12,831 nt of DNA, from contig CAJTRU010000088.1 of assembly GCA_910579085.1 (NCBI GenBank), positions 1 to 12,831 of the forward strand, in the 5' to 3' direction. Of the stretch, positions 6,852 through 12,831 are shown in pieces. Position 1 is the first letter of the stretch. Each line of letters opens with the position of its first letter. A program made the translations under genes and the position numbers. The DNA comes from an uncultured Lachnospiraceae bacterium. Lineage in GTDB: Bacteria; Bacillota; Clostridia; Lachnospirales; Lachnospiraceae. Below the pieces are notes generated by a model. That model was not told where the DNA came from. It worked only from the letters and a program-made list of their open reading frames with translations, and ran no database searches.

Positions 6852-7274
6852 TTATGTTACATATTGAAGTATTCCATCAATAAAACCAATACCTGTTTTA
6901 TACAGCCAGTATAAAAAGACTATTGCAAGCAGCCACACAAGTGCCTTATACATAATATACCCAATTATAAAATTTTTCTTATGCCTTGATGTCTTTTTCC
7001 TGATTAATAGTACAAGCATATAGAAAAAACCAAATACCGGGATATTAATCCAGCAAATTGTCTGGAACCATGAACCTGCTTCTGCAAAACTAGCACCTCT
7101 TCTCTTTCTCTGCACTGGTTTTCTTTCTATATGTACAGGAACTTGGGTTTCCTGTGCTGCCTGGCTGTCTTCAGGGATGTCAATATCCTCTTTTTTATCT
7201 TCATCTTCTTGTCCATTATACAGTTCCAGCACTTCTTCCAGGGACATTTTTCCATTTTTCCCATATTCCTCCAT
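6852..7274 (-). CDS. Small two-helix membrane protein of unknown function
   Basis: I do not recognise a family. An upstream in-frame ATG (7394) would overlap the penicillin-binding protein gene by 68 bases in another frame and read a basic, unconvincing N-terminus. The ATG at 7274 has GGAGG five bases ahead and gives a 140-residue protein starting MEEYGKNGKM. The first half is acidic and hydrophilic (EEVLELYNGQEDEDKKEDID), followed by a proline- and basic-rich stretch (PVHIERKPVQRKRRG). Two hydrophobic helices follow, about 73-90 and 103-126, separated by the basic RKKTSRHKK. By charge the N-terminal half and that loop are cytoplasmic. It lies 52 bases after the class A penicillin-binding protein gene and 41 before pyk, so it is probably co-transcribed with both; a role near the cell-wall machinery is only a guess from position. 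Confidence 0.75.
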   Translation of the reverse strand: MEEYGKNGKMSLEEVLELYNGQEDEDKKEDIDIPEDSQAAQETQVPVHIERKPVQRKRRGASFAEAGSWFQTICWINIPVFGFFYMLVLLIRKKTSRHKKNFIIGYIMYKALVWLLAIVFLYWLYKTGIGFIDGILQYVT

Positions 7275-7326
7275 AAGAACCTCCATTCTTACTAAAGCCT
7301 GCCTTATAATACTGCCTGCATCCAGT

Positions 7327-10113
7327 TTAAACTTCCGGGACGCCTGTTTCTGATGGTTCTTCTCCCTGCGGGTCCACAGGCACAGGTGTATCACTTACAG
7401 CAGGGCGGCTGTATTCATCATATGTAGGCAGCGACTGTATCTCTTCCTTATATTCATCATACAAGGCTTTTAATGAAGCATATTCACTATAACCAGAACA
7501 TGCATCCAGTGCTTCTTTTGCCAGTTTAATCATTTCATCCATGCCAGAAGGCTGGTATTTATGCCCATGCAGACGCTTTATCCTTGTTTCTGCAAGCTTT
7601 ACAGCAGTTTTATGATTGTAGTCTTCCCTTGCTGACTCCGAACTCCTTCTGGCGGCTTCTGCAATACGCTCATTCTCCTCTGCCTGTTGTTTCTCATATG
7701 CTTTTACGGCTTTATCCCACTCAACAGTTTCATCATGCAGTGACTCATACTTATTTTTAAGGCGCTTTGAAAAACTCTTCCTCACATCATCATCAGCTAT
7801 GTTTGCAACCATATCCCTGGTCTTAATATATGCTTCTTCAAATCTATAATAATCTGCAAGGTTTTTAATTGCCATTTTTTCAAAAGCTTTAAGCTCTTTA
7901 TTAACCTGCTTCTGGTATTCCCTGTCCCGTAATACCTTTGCATCTTCTGCCTTTTCATCAAGTATTACTGTTGAAAAATAATCCATGCCCTCCTTACGCC
8001 CGTCTTCTGGCGTTATGGCTGTACCTTCAATTATGCTGCCCTTTTTATCATACTTTGCAAGACGTATTGTAACAGGCATATCAAAGTCAAGCGGTTTTAA
8101 CCCTGTATGTATCTTATTCATGTAATCTCTCCAGATTACACCTGGTATAGAAGCACCTGAAGCGCCTGGCATTGCCCTCGGTGTATCATACCCTGCCCAT
8201 ACTACTGTTGTATAATATTTTGTATATCCACAGAACCATACATCTTTGCTTGAATTAGTAGTGCCTGTCTTTCCTGCACAAATCTGTTTTCCATCAAGCT
8301 TCAGTGCCCTTCCTGTACCATATGGCTCATTAATCACGCCTTTTAACACATCAGTCATCATCCATGCAGCATCTTTGGAAAATACTTGTGTTTTCTGGTT
8401 ATTATTCTTATATATTGTGCCATCTGATACACGTTCTATCTTCTTAATGCATGTCCTGTCACTGTAACTGCCATTATTAGCAAGTGTATTATAGCCTTTC
8501 GCCATATCAACAACACGCACACCTTCTGTAAAACCTCCAAGTGAAAGTGCCATATTGTCATTATCTATATAGCTTATATTGCGGAAATGCAGTTTTTCAA
8601 GGTAAGAAAGCCCATAAGCAGGCGTAATTGTTTCAAGCACCTGCCACGCAACTGTATTAAGCGACCTTGAAACAGCTTCCCTTATCCTTATATTGCCATG
8701 ATAGCCTCCGCCAGCATTTTCAGGGCCGTTTTCAAACTTATGGTCATCAACAAGTGTTGACGGTGAATAAACCCCGGATTCAAAACCTGGCGTATAATCT
8801 ATAAGTGGTTTTATTGAACTCCCTGACTGTCTTGCAGCAAGGTAAGCCCTGTTAAATTCATCCTGGTTCCCACGTCCCCCGACTATAGCCACAACATAAT
8901 TAGTATCATTATCAATACATACTGCTGCCCCCTGCAATGCATATTTGCCTGTATCAGAATCCTTCTCTGTGCTATATGACAGCCCTTCATTTATGGATTT
9001 CTGTAACTTCTTCTGCTTTTTCATATTAATAGAAGTATAAATCTTATATCCTCCAGAACGGATATCTTCGCATTTCTCACCATACACTTTTGAATATCTT
9101 TCTTTATAAGCCTTGTAGTCCTTTGCATCTTTAAAAATATACTGGAACTGGAAATCCTCTTTTTCCATAAGTGCATTGGCAGCACAATGTATCGCATAAC
9201 TTACTACATAATTTTCATTTTTGCTGTCTTTTGTATACTGCTTAACCCTTATTTTGGTTTTGACAGCAGAATTATATTCCTTTTTATTAATCACGCCCTC
9301 ATCATACATTGTTTTTAAAACCCTGTTCCTTTTTTTCAATGAGTCTTTAGGATTAATAACAGGGTCATATGCAGACGGGTTGTTAGAAAGCCCTATAAGC
9401 AGGGCGGCTTCCTGTGGTTCAAGTTCTGATGCCTCTTTGTCAAAATAATACCTGCTTGCAGCACCCACTCCGTAACATCTGTAACCATAATAGTTGCTGT
9501 TGCAGTAATATTCCATTATCTGTGCCTTTGTAAATTCTGCTTCAACTGCTGGCGCAAGCAGTATTTCCGCCATCTTCCTTGTATAGCTTTTCTCCTGTGT
9601 AAGCAGGTTGTTTTTAATTACCTGCTGTGTAATAGTACTTCCACCTTGTGTAATACGCATATTGTTTTTTAAAAGTGCAATTCCTGCACGCATTGTCGCA
9701 ACAATATCCACCCCGCCATGTGTTTTAAAACGCCTGTCCTCAACTGCAATATAACCATCATAAATATATGATGAAATCTCATTTATTGGGACATATTTAT
9801 ACTGCCCGGCATTAACAGAGCCAGCAATATTGCCTTTTGTGTCATATACTATAGTGTCTTCCTTCATAATAAAATCTTCTTCGCTGAAGTTAGCCATCTT
9901 GTCAAAAACAACTTCCCTTGCCTCCGTAAACATAGGAAGGACTTTAACATATACACAAATTCCTGCAATAATGCAAAGCATAAGTACTGACGCAAGCACG
10001 CCCATAACAGTACCTAGAATATTACATAAAACACCAAGATAACTAAAGACAGTACCTAGAATTATATGTATTAAATACCCCATTCCCCTTATAGCTTTTT
10101 TAATTACACCCAT
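7327..10113 (-). CDS. Class A penicillin-binding protein (bifunctional transglycosylase/transpeptidase)
   Basis: Builds peptidoglycan outside the membrane: polymerises lipid II and cross-links stem peptides. With the preferred start the protein has 928 residues. An N-terminal hydrophobic stretch (about 15-57) anchors it. The GT51 transglycosylase domain has AVEDRRF (catalytic Glu125) and QGGSTITQQ (about 156-164). The transpeptidase domain has SSIK (432-435, nucleophile Ser432), SLN (484-486) and KTGT (615-618). After about residue 730 comes a roughly 200-residue charged, helical, Lys/Glu-rich tail ending in a Pro/Glu-rich segment. The ATG at 10140 has no ribosome binding site; the in-frame ATG at 10113 has GGAGG ten bases ahead, so I chose it. 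It heads the probable operon with the two-helix protein and pyk. The 27 codons between the two starts would add only MAAYGGYRF, so the choice has little effect on function. Confidence 0.96.
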   Translation of the reverse strand: MGVIKKAIRGMGYLIHIILGTVFSYLGVLCNILGTVMGVLASVLMLCIIAGICVYVKVLPMFTEAREVVFDKMANFSEEDFIMKEDTIVYDTKGNIAGSVNAGQYKYVPINEISSYIYDGYIAVEDRRFKTHGGVDIVATMRAGIALLKNNMRITQGGSTITQQVIKNNLLTQEKSYTRKMAEILLAPAVEAEFTKAQIMEYYCNSNYYGYRCYGVGAASRYYFDKEASELEPQEAALLIGLSNNPSAYDPVINPKDSLKKRNRVLKTMYDEGVINKKEYNSAVKTKIRVKQYTKDSKNENYVVSYAIHCAANALMEKEDFQFQYIFKDAKDYKAYKERYSKVYGEKCEDIRSGGYKIYTSINMKKQKKLQKSINEGLSYSTEKDSDTGKYALQGAAVCIDNDTNYVVAIVGGRGNQDEFNRAYLAARQSGSSIKPLIDYTPGFESGVYSPSTLVDDHKFENGPENAGGGYHGNIRIREAVSRSLNTVAWQVLETITPAYGLSYLEKLHFRNISYIDNDNMALSLGGFTEGVRVVDMAKGYNTLANNGSYSDRTCIKKIERVSDGTIYKNNNQKTQVFSKDAAWMMTDVLKGVINEPYGTGRALKLDGKQICAGKTGTTNSSKDVWFCGYTKYYTTVVWAGYDTPRAMPGASGASIPGVIWRDYMNKIHTGLKPLDFDMPVTIRLAKYDKKGSIIEGTAITPEDGRKEGMDYFSTVILDEKAEDAKVLRDREYQKQVNKELKAFEKMAIKNLADYYRFEEAYIKTRDMVANIADDDVRKSFSKRLKNKYESLHDETVEWDKAVKAYEKQQAEENERIAEAARRSSESAREDYNHKTAVKLAETRIKRLHGHKYQPSGMDEMIKLAKEALDACSGYSEYASLKALYDEYKEEIQSLPTYDEYSRPAVSDTPVPVDPQGEEPSETGVPEV

Positions 10114-10191
10114 AAACCTGTATCCTCCATAAGCAGCCATACAGACCAGCTATAACCTGCACTGCCATAGGCATCTGCTGCTTGTTTATAG

Positions 10192-10218
10192 CCTTGCAGC
10201 CAGCCTGTAACTGCAAGG
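10192..10218 (-). other. Stem-loop in the 5' leader of the penicillin-binding protein gene
   Basis: CTGCAAGG (10211-10218) and CCTTGCAG (10192-10199) are perfect 8-base complements separated by 11 bases. The stem lies in the predicted untranslated leader, about 75 bases before the gene. No T tract follows, so it is not a terminator; it may affect message stability or bind a protein, or be of no consequence. Confidence 0.4.
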
Positions 10219-10245
10219 TTCAATTTACGGACAAACATTTTTTTA

Positions 10246-10274
10246 ATTATACAGCTTTTTGGATATTATGTAAA
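10246..10274 (-). promoter_or_regulatory. Probable promoter of the penicillin-binding protein operon
   Basis: On the minus strand: TTTACA (10269-10274), a 17-base spacer, and TATAAT (10246-10251). It would start transcription near 10240 and leave a leader of about 125 bases with a stem-loop. Confidence 0.65.
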
Positions 10275-10396
10275 GACTTGGGAATTTTCTCTACGTCCAT
10301 TTCATAAATTTGTCCATAATGCAAGAATGTATAATAATTTGCAGTTATCCAATTTATTACATTTTTTGTGATATGGACATAATTTTCATATTTCTC

Positions 10397-10425
10397 TTGA
10401 CTTTTCAAAATAAATCCTGTATCAT
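10397..10425 (+). promoter_or_regulatory. Candidate rightward promoter upstream of DUF4180
   Basis: TTGACT (10397-10402), 17-base spacer, TATCAT (10420-10425). Spacing is ideal and each box is one base from consensus. It is 212 bases before the DUF4180 start, so it may instead belong to a lost gene. Confidence 0.35.
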
Positions 10426-10592
10426 AACACTTATGACCAAAACAATATTTTAAGTCACAAAAAAGGAAAAGCATCAAAACTTATTTACCAGAAGTATGAT
10501 AAAAATAATTTTTTATATGGCTCTAATTATGAATATCAAAAATAAAGATATTCTTCCATATAATCATATGGAAACCTTTAATTTTATGGTTA

Positions 10593-10617
10593 ATAATTTA
10601 ACTGACAGTTTATATGA
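10593..10617. promoter_or_regulatory. Operator-like dyad before DUF4180, related to the 1504-1528 palindrome
   Basis: Centred on A10605 with left arm ATAATTTAACTG and right arm starting CAGTTTA. The left arm matches the perfect palindrome at 1504-1515 in 11 of 12 bases and the right arm in its first seven. The core AACTG-N-CAGTT is identical at both sites. It ends about 20 bases before the DUF4180 start and just before the ribosome binding site, where a repressor would block transcription. Confidence 0.6.
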
Positions 10618-10636
10618 ATAACAGGAGGTATTAAAA

Positions 10637-11011
10637 ATGGATATAGAAGTTATAAGAAAAAATAATACAGAGATTGCAATTGTGAACAGTGATGAACTGC
10701 TGGTTACAGATGTGCAGTCTGCTTTAGATTTAATTATGACAATAAAATATGAAACAAAATGTACAAATATTGTTATAAACAAGGAAGCTATTACAGATAG
10801 TTTCTTTATACTAAGCAGTTGCCTGGCAGGGGAAATATTACAGAAATTCGTCAATTATGGCATAAGGTTTGCAATTTATGGTGACTTTTCAAAATATACA
10901 AGCAAACCTTTGAAAGATTTTATGTATGAGAGCAATAATGGAAAATATATTTATTTCCAGCCAGATGTTTCCCTTGCTGTTGACAAACTCTCTGGCAGCA
11001 CCAAAAACTAG
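10637..11011 (+). CDS. DUF4180-family protein
   Basis: A 124-residue soluble protein that spans the whole usual length of the DUF4180 family. The characteristic blocks are present: DELLVTDVQSALDLIMTIKY (about 19-38), NIVINKEAITDSFF, LAGEILQKFVNYGIRFAIYG (about 63-82) and KPLKDFMYESNNGKYIYF. There is no signal peptide or membrane helix. The family's biochemical role is not established as far as I know; the alternating strand/helix pattern with a Gly-Asp-Phe turn resembles STAS-like or small regulatory folds, but that is a guess. AGGAGG lies 9 bases before the ATG. It stands alone between a dyad of the same design as the heme/flavin gene operator and its own terminator, which suggests it is a regulated single-gene unit. 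Confidence 0.88.
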   Translation: MDIEVIRKNNTEIAIVNSDELLVTDVQSALDLIMTIKYETKCTNIVINKEAITDSFFILSSCLAGEILQKFVNYGIRFAIYGDFSKYTSKPLKDFMYESNNGKYIYFQPDVSLAVDKLSGSTKN

Positions 11012-11111
11012 AAATGGAGAAGCTATTAATAATGGCTGGCAAAATAAAAAGCTTTAAACTTAATGTCTGTAAAACTTTTTCTATAAATTTATACAAATTA
11101 AAGAAATAGCT

Positions 11112-11150
11112 GGTCTTCTATGATAGAATAAAAATCATAGAAGGCCTTTT
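11112..11150 (+). terminator. Intrinsic terminator after DUF4180
   Basis: Thirteen-base arms (11112-11124 and 11134-11146) with one G-T pair and a nine-base loop, followed by TTTTATT. It ends the DUF4180 transcript about 100 bases past the stop codon. The minus strand lacks a good T tract after the stem, so it is at most a partial terminator for the convergent operon. Confidence 0.85.
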
Positions 11151-11185
11151 ATTATACCATAAGAAAAAACTGAATTCTGTAAACA

Positions 11186-11842
11186 CTACAAATTATTTAA
11201 CCATTCATACAAAATTTCTGCTGAACTTTCAACAAACTTGTCCATATGTTCCTCATTCAGATATGGGTAATGCCTGTTTAAATTTTCTCTCTTTTCATTA
11301 TAAAAATCTACAATATACTTTCGGCGGCTGCTAAAAGCATCTTCTGTAAATCCATCAATATATGTATTTTTAAACCCATCTGCATTTTTATAGATTTTAA
11401 AAGCATGGCACAGCGGGTTTTTAGACAGATAAAGAAAATCAAGGTCATACCAGTCTGCTTTCATTTTCCAGATAAATGCTTTTTTATCTTCTGCTACTTC
11501 TTCTTTATGTTCTTCCAGGCATACATCTGCTATTTTTTCCTGCCACAAAATATCTGTCATAAGATGTGCCAGATACCCCAGATAAAATGAATACTGCCTG
11601 GAATTATAACTTTTCTGCATTTCTTTTGTAAAATACCTGCTAATGTATTTACTAATTTGTATTTTCCTATTCTCATCCTTGAAATGCGAAACCTTGCCTG
11701 ATGGAATATAATAACTCCAGTCATCACTTGGTACACCACTGTCAGGTGCAATATTTCCCACAACAAACTCTGTTTCTTCAAGATTTTTAAATTTATGCAA
11801 AAGCAAATCTGCAATACGTATATGTACCATCCATGAAGCCAT
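11186..11842 (-). CDS. Zinc-dependent phospholipase C-like domain protein
   Basis: A 218-residue protein of the zinc-dependent phospholipase C/S1-P1 nuclease-like family (PF00882 type), recognised from its start MASWMVHIRIADLLL and from GNIAPDSG (29-36), SHF with His53, and GYLAHLMTDILW with His93 and Asp97. Those His/Asp residues are the expected metal ligands. No signal peptide is seen, so unlike secreted clostridial phospholipases it is probably cytoplasmic; the substrate is unknown and lipase activity should not be assumed. A very strong ribosome binding site (GGGGGAGGG) precedes the ATG. It lies 81 bases after the small helical protein gene, probably as the last gene of a three-gene minus-strand unit starting with the VOC gene. 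Confidence 0.85.
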   Translation of the reverse strand: MASWMVHIRIADLLLHKFKNLEETEFVVGNIAPDSGVPSDDWSYYIPSGKVSHFKDENRKIQISKYISRYFTKEMQKSYNSRQYSFYLGYLAHLMTDILWQEKIADVCLEEHKEEVAEDKKAFIWKMKADWYDLDFLYLSKNPLCHAFKIYKNADGFKNTYIDGFTEDAFSSRRKYIVDFYNEKRENLNRHYPYLNEEHMDKFVESSAEILYEWLNNL

Positions 11843-11923
11843 ATTTTACCCTCCCCCTTTATTATTTTTCCTATTACATAGCCTGGCATAAAAACACCAT
11901 TTTGCATATATTGTATATAATAT

Positions 11924-12172
11924 CTACCATCCAATATGCTGTTTATGGTCATATCCTTCTAGTTCTGTTTTCTTTTCTTCCAGTTTACGGCTTCTGCTAC
12001 GGTACTCTTCCTGTGGTATAATACCCTCCTGGTAGTACCTCTCAAGACATTCTTCAAAATCCTTTAAAGCCTCATGTGCCATATCTTTATAATTATTCTG
12101 GCAGCCCATTTCCATAGAATTCCACAGTCCGTCTAACTCCTGCCTCGCTTTTTTCTTTTTTCCAAATACCAT
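11924..12172 (-). CDS. Small charged helical protein of unknown function
   Basis: An 82-residue soluble protein beginning MVFGKKKKARQELDGLWNSM. I do not recognise a family. It is almost wholly predicted helix, rich in Glu, Lys and Arg, with a likely helical hairpin turning at GIIPQEEY (about 50-57) and a coiled-coil-like second arm (SRSRKLEEKKTELEGY). No signal peptide or membrane segment is present. AAGGAG lies 11 bases before the ATG. It sits 40 bases after the VOC gene and 81 before the phospholipase-like gene on the same strand, so co-transcription is likely. Coding status is supported by its start site, composition and tight packing rather than by homology. Confidence 0.75.
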   Translation of the reverse strand: MVFGKKKKARQELDGLWNSMEMGCQNNYKDMAHEALKDFEECLERYYQEGIIPQEEYRSRSRKLEEKKTELEGYDHKQHIGW

Positions 12173-12212
12173 ATTCTTTGCTGCTCCTTTATTTGTAAAT
12201 TAATGGCTATAT

Positions 12213-12650
12213 TTATTCTTCTATATATTCCCCTGTAACTTCAACAGGGTTTCCATCTGGGTCCATAAATGTAAAATACCAGTATGGCGAAAATACATTA
12301 ATATAACGTATAGGGGTTAAATCTGCTGCAATGCCTGATTCCTTAATACGTACATATTCTTCCTTAAGATTTTCAACACCAAGGTTAATAAATACCTTAT
12401 GTGTATTTGTGCTATCTGCAATCTTTTTATGGTTGTCATATTCCTCCCAGTATCCGCCTTTTGTAATAACCTGTTCCTTATGTTCACAGTCAAAATAACC
12501 ATTCATAATACACAAGTTAAGCCCGTTGGAATTAAACATAACAAAACGTTTTCCATTAACAGCACTTACTTCCATATCTAATACTTTCTCATAAAAAGAA
12601 ACTGATTTATCAAAATCCTTTACTACCAGATAAATTGAACCATAACGCAT
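12213..12650 (-). CDS. VOC-superfamily (glyoxalase/bleomycin-resistance fold) protein
   Basis: A 145-residue protein with the paired beta-alpha-beta-beta-beta halves of the vicinal oxygen chelate fold. The first half begins RYGSIYLVVKDFDKSVSFYE, and the second ends FTFMDPDGNPVEVTGEYIEE, the classic DPDGNxxEl block in which Glu is a metal ligand. The usual N-terminal histidine ligand is not seen at the expected place (IYLVV), so metal use and catalysis are uncertain; roles in the superfamily range from isomerases to drug binding. A GTG at 12656 is in frame, but GGAGG is seven bases before the ATG at 12650 and only one before the GTG, so the ATG is chosen. It is the first gene of the rightmost minus-strand cluster. 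Confidence 0.88.
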   Translation of the reverse strand: MRYGSIYLVVKDFDKSVSFYEKVLDMEVSAVNGKRFVMFNSNGLNLCIMNGYFDCEHKEQVITKGGYWEEYDNHKKIADSTNTHKVFINLGVENLKEEYVRIKESGIAADLTPIRYINVFSPYWYFTFMDPDGNPVEVTGEYIEE

Positions 12651-12692
12651 ATACACTCCTCCATAAGTATAAAATATTTACTGCCAGATACT

Positions 12693-12721
12693 ATTTTATC
12701 GTGCCATAATGCCATTGTAAA
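12693..12721 (-). promoter_or_regulatory. Promoter of the VOC operon
   Basis: On the minus strand: TTTACA (12716-12721), 17-base spacer, TAAAAT (12693-12698), about 45 bases before the VOC start. A second -35-like TTGACT overlaps at 12721-12726 but lacks a matching -10 box. Confidence 0.6.
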
Positions 12722-12739
12722 GTCAATAATAATTTTAGA

Positions 12740-12793
12740 CGGACGGTTTCTGTGCCAGAGCCAGAATATTCCATAAAGGGGCACGCTTCCGCT
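12740..12793. repeat. Right copy of GC-rich terminal inverted repeat
   Basis: Inverted near-copy of bases 1-55. It is followed by further GC-rich sequence forming an imperfect stem (CCGCTACG at 12789-12796 with CGCAGCGG at 12805-12812, seven of eight pairs), so the full repeat unit probably reaches at least to 12812. The minus-strand frame that would match the left copy's reading is broken by TAG immediately upstream, which favours a non-coding repeat or a dead gene tail. Confidence 0.85.
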
Positions 12794-12831
12794 ACGTTAA
12801 CCCACGCAGCGGCACATAAAGCCCATATATT

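Larger units (their letters stand above)
10114..10636. other. 523-base divergent intergenic region
   Basis: Separates the penicillin-binding protein gene (leftward) and the DUF4180 gene (rightward). It holds the leader stem-loop, promoters for both directions and an operator-like dyad before DUF4180 (separate entries). A minus-strand reading of 76 codons (10247-10477; for example CYDTGFILKSQEKYENYVH) has no good ribosome binding site and overlaps the predicted promoter; I do not recognise it. Plus-strand open stretches without starts at 10414-10530 and about 10519-10619 (for example DILPYNHMETFNFMVNNLTD) could be one decayed gene with a frameshift. An 8-base perfect stem TTCCATAT/ATATGGAA (10554-10573) with a four-base loop lies within. 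Confidence 0.5.

Noticed and set aside
10247..10477. 76-codon minus-strand open frame in the divergent region
   Set aside because: Protein-like in part, but it has no ribosome binding site, matches no family I know and overlaps the predicted penicillin-binding protein promoter. Kept only as a note in the intergenic entry.
10554..10573. Stem TTCCATAT/ATATGGAA as a terminator
   Set aside because: A/T-rich stem with no T tract directly after it; more likely chance or a protein site.
11557..11952. 131-codon minus-strand open frame overlapping two genes
   Set aside because: It overlaps the phospholipase-like and small helical genes in another frame; both have better starts and motifs.
12789..12812. 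Integron attC-like site at the right end (GTTAAC within a stem)
   Set aside because: The stem is short and the paired core sites of attC (RYYYAAC and GTTRRRY) are not both present; no integron integrase is seen.

Overview
The window looks like a piece of a low-GC Clostridia chromosome, most likely a Lachnospiraceae-type gut anaerobe. The reasons are the A/T-rich codon use, strong GGAGG ribosome binding sites, near-consensus TTGACA/TATAAT promoters, and the gene content: a BlaI/M56 pair with a non-penicillin-binding sensor, DUF4180, a flavinylated membrane protein and TraG/VirD4-like debris. No rRNA, tRNA or CRISPR array was seen. The placement is an inference from style, not from a search.

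Left part (about 1-2900) is accessory in character. It opens with a GC-rich 55-base sequence whose near-identical inverted copy lies at the other end (12740-12793). Next comes a compact large-type serine recombinase (163-1380). It is followed by a membrane protein that joins a four-helix, two-HX13H (probably di-heme) domain to an extracytoplasmic FMN-binding domain with a flavinylation motif (1575-2243). The promoter of that gene is flanked by two related dyads, one a perfect 25-base palindrome on the -10 box. A gene-free 670-base stretch then carries, on the minus strand, the decayed C-terminus of a VirD4/TraG coupling protein, so a conjugative element once sat here.

Middle: a BlaI-type repressor and an M56 (BlaR1-like) membrane metalloprotease overlap by four bases and sit behind a consensus promoter containing two dyads. 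The M56 protein has an unusual extracellular half with no penicillin-binding domain. On the opposite strand lies a housekeeping block, probably one transcript: class A penicillin-binding protein, a two-helix membrane protein of unknown function, and pyruvate kinase, ending in a clear intrinsic terminator.

Right part: a DUF4180 gene (plus strand) with its own terminator. The dyad in front of it closely matches the palindrome of the heme/flavin gene 9 kb away, which suggests one regulator for both. Then, on the minus strand, a probable operon: VOC-family protein, small helical protein, zinc-dependent phospholipase-C-like protein. The right copy of the GC-rich inverted repeat closes the window.

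The most unusual points are the shared palindromic operator linking the heme/flavin membrane protein to DUF4180, the terminal inverted repeats beside a serine recombinase, the M56 sensor with an unfamiliar extracellular domain and a lipobox-like internal segment, and the relic of a conjugation gene.
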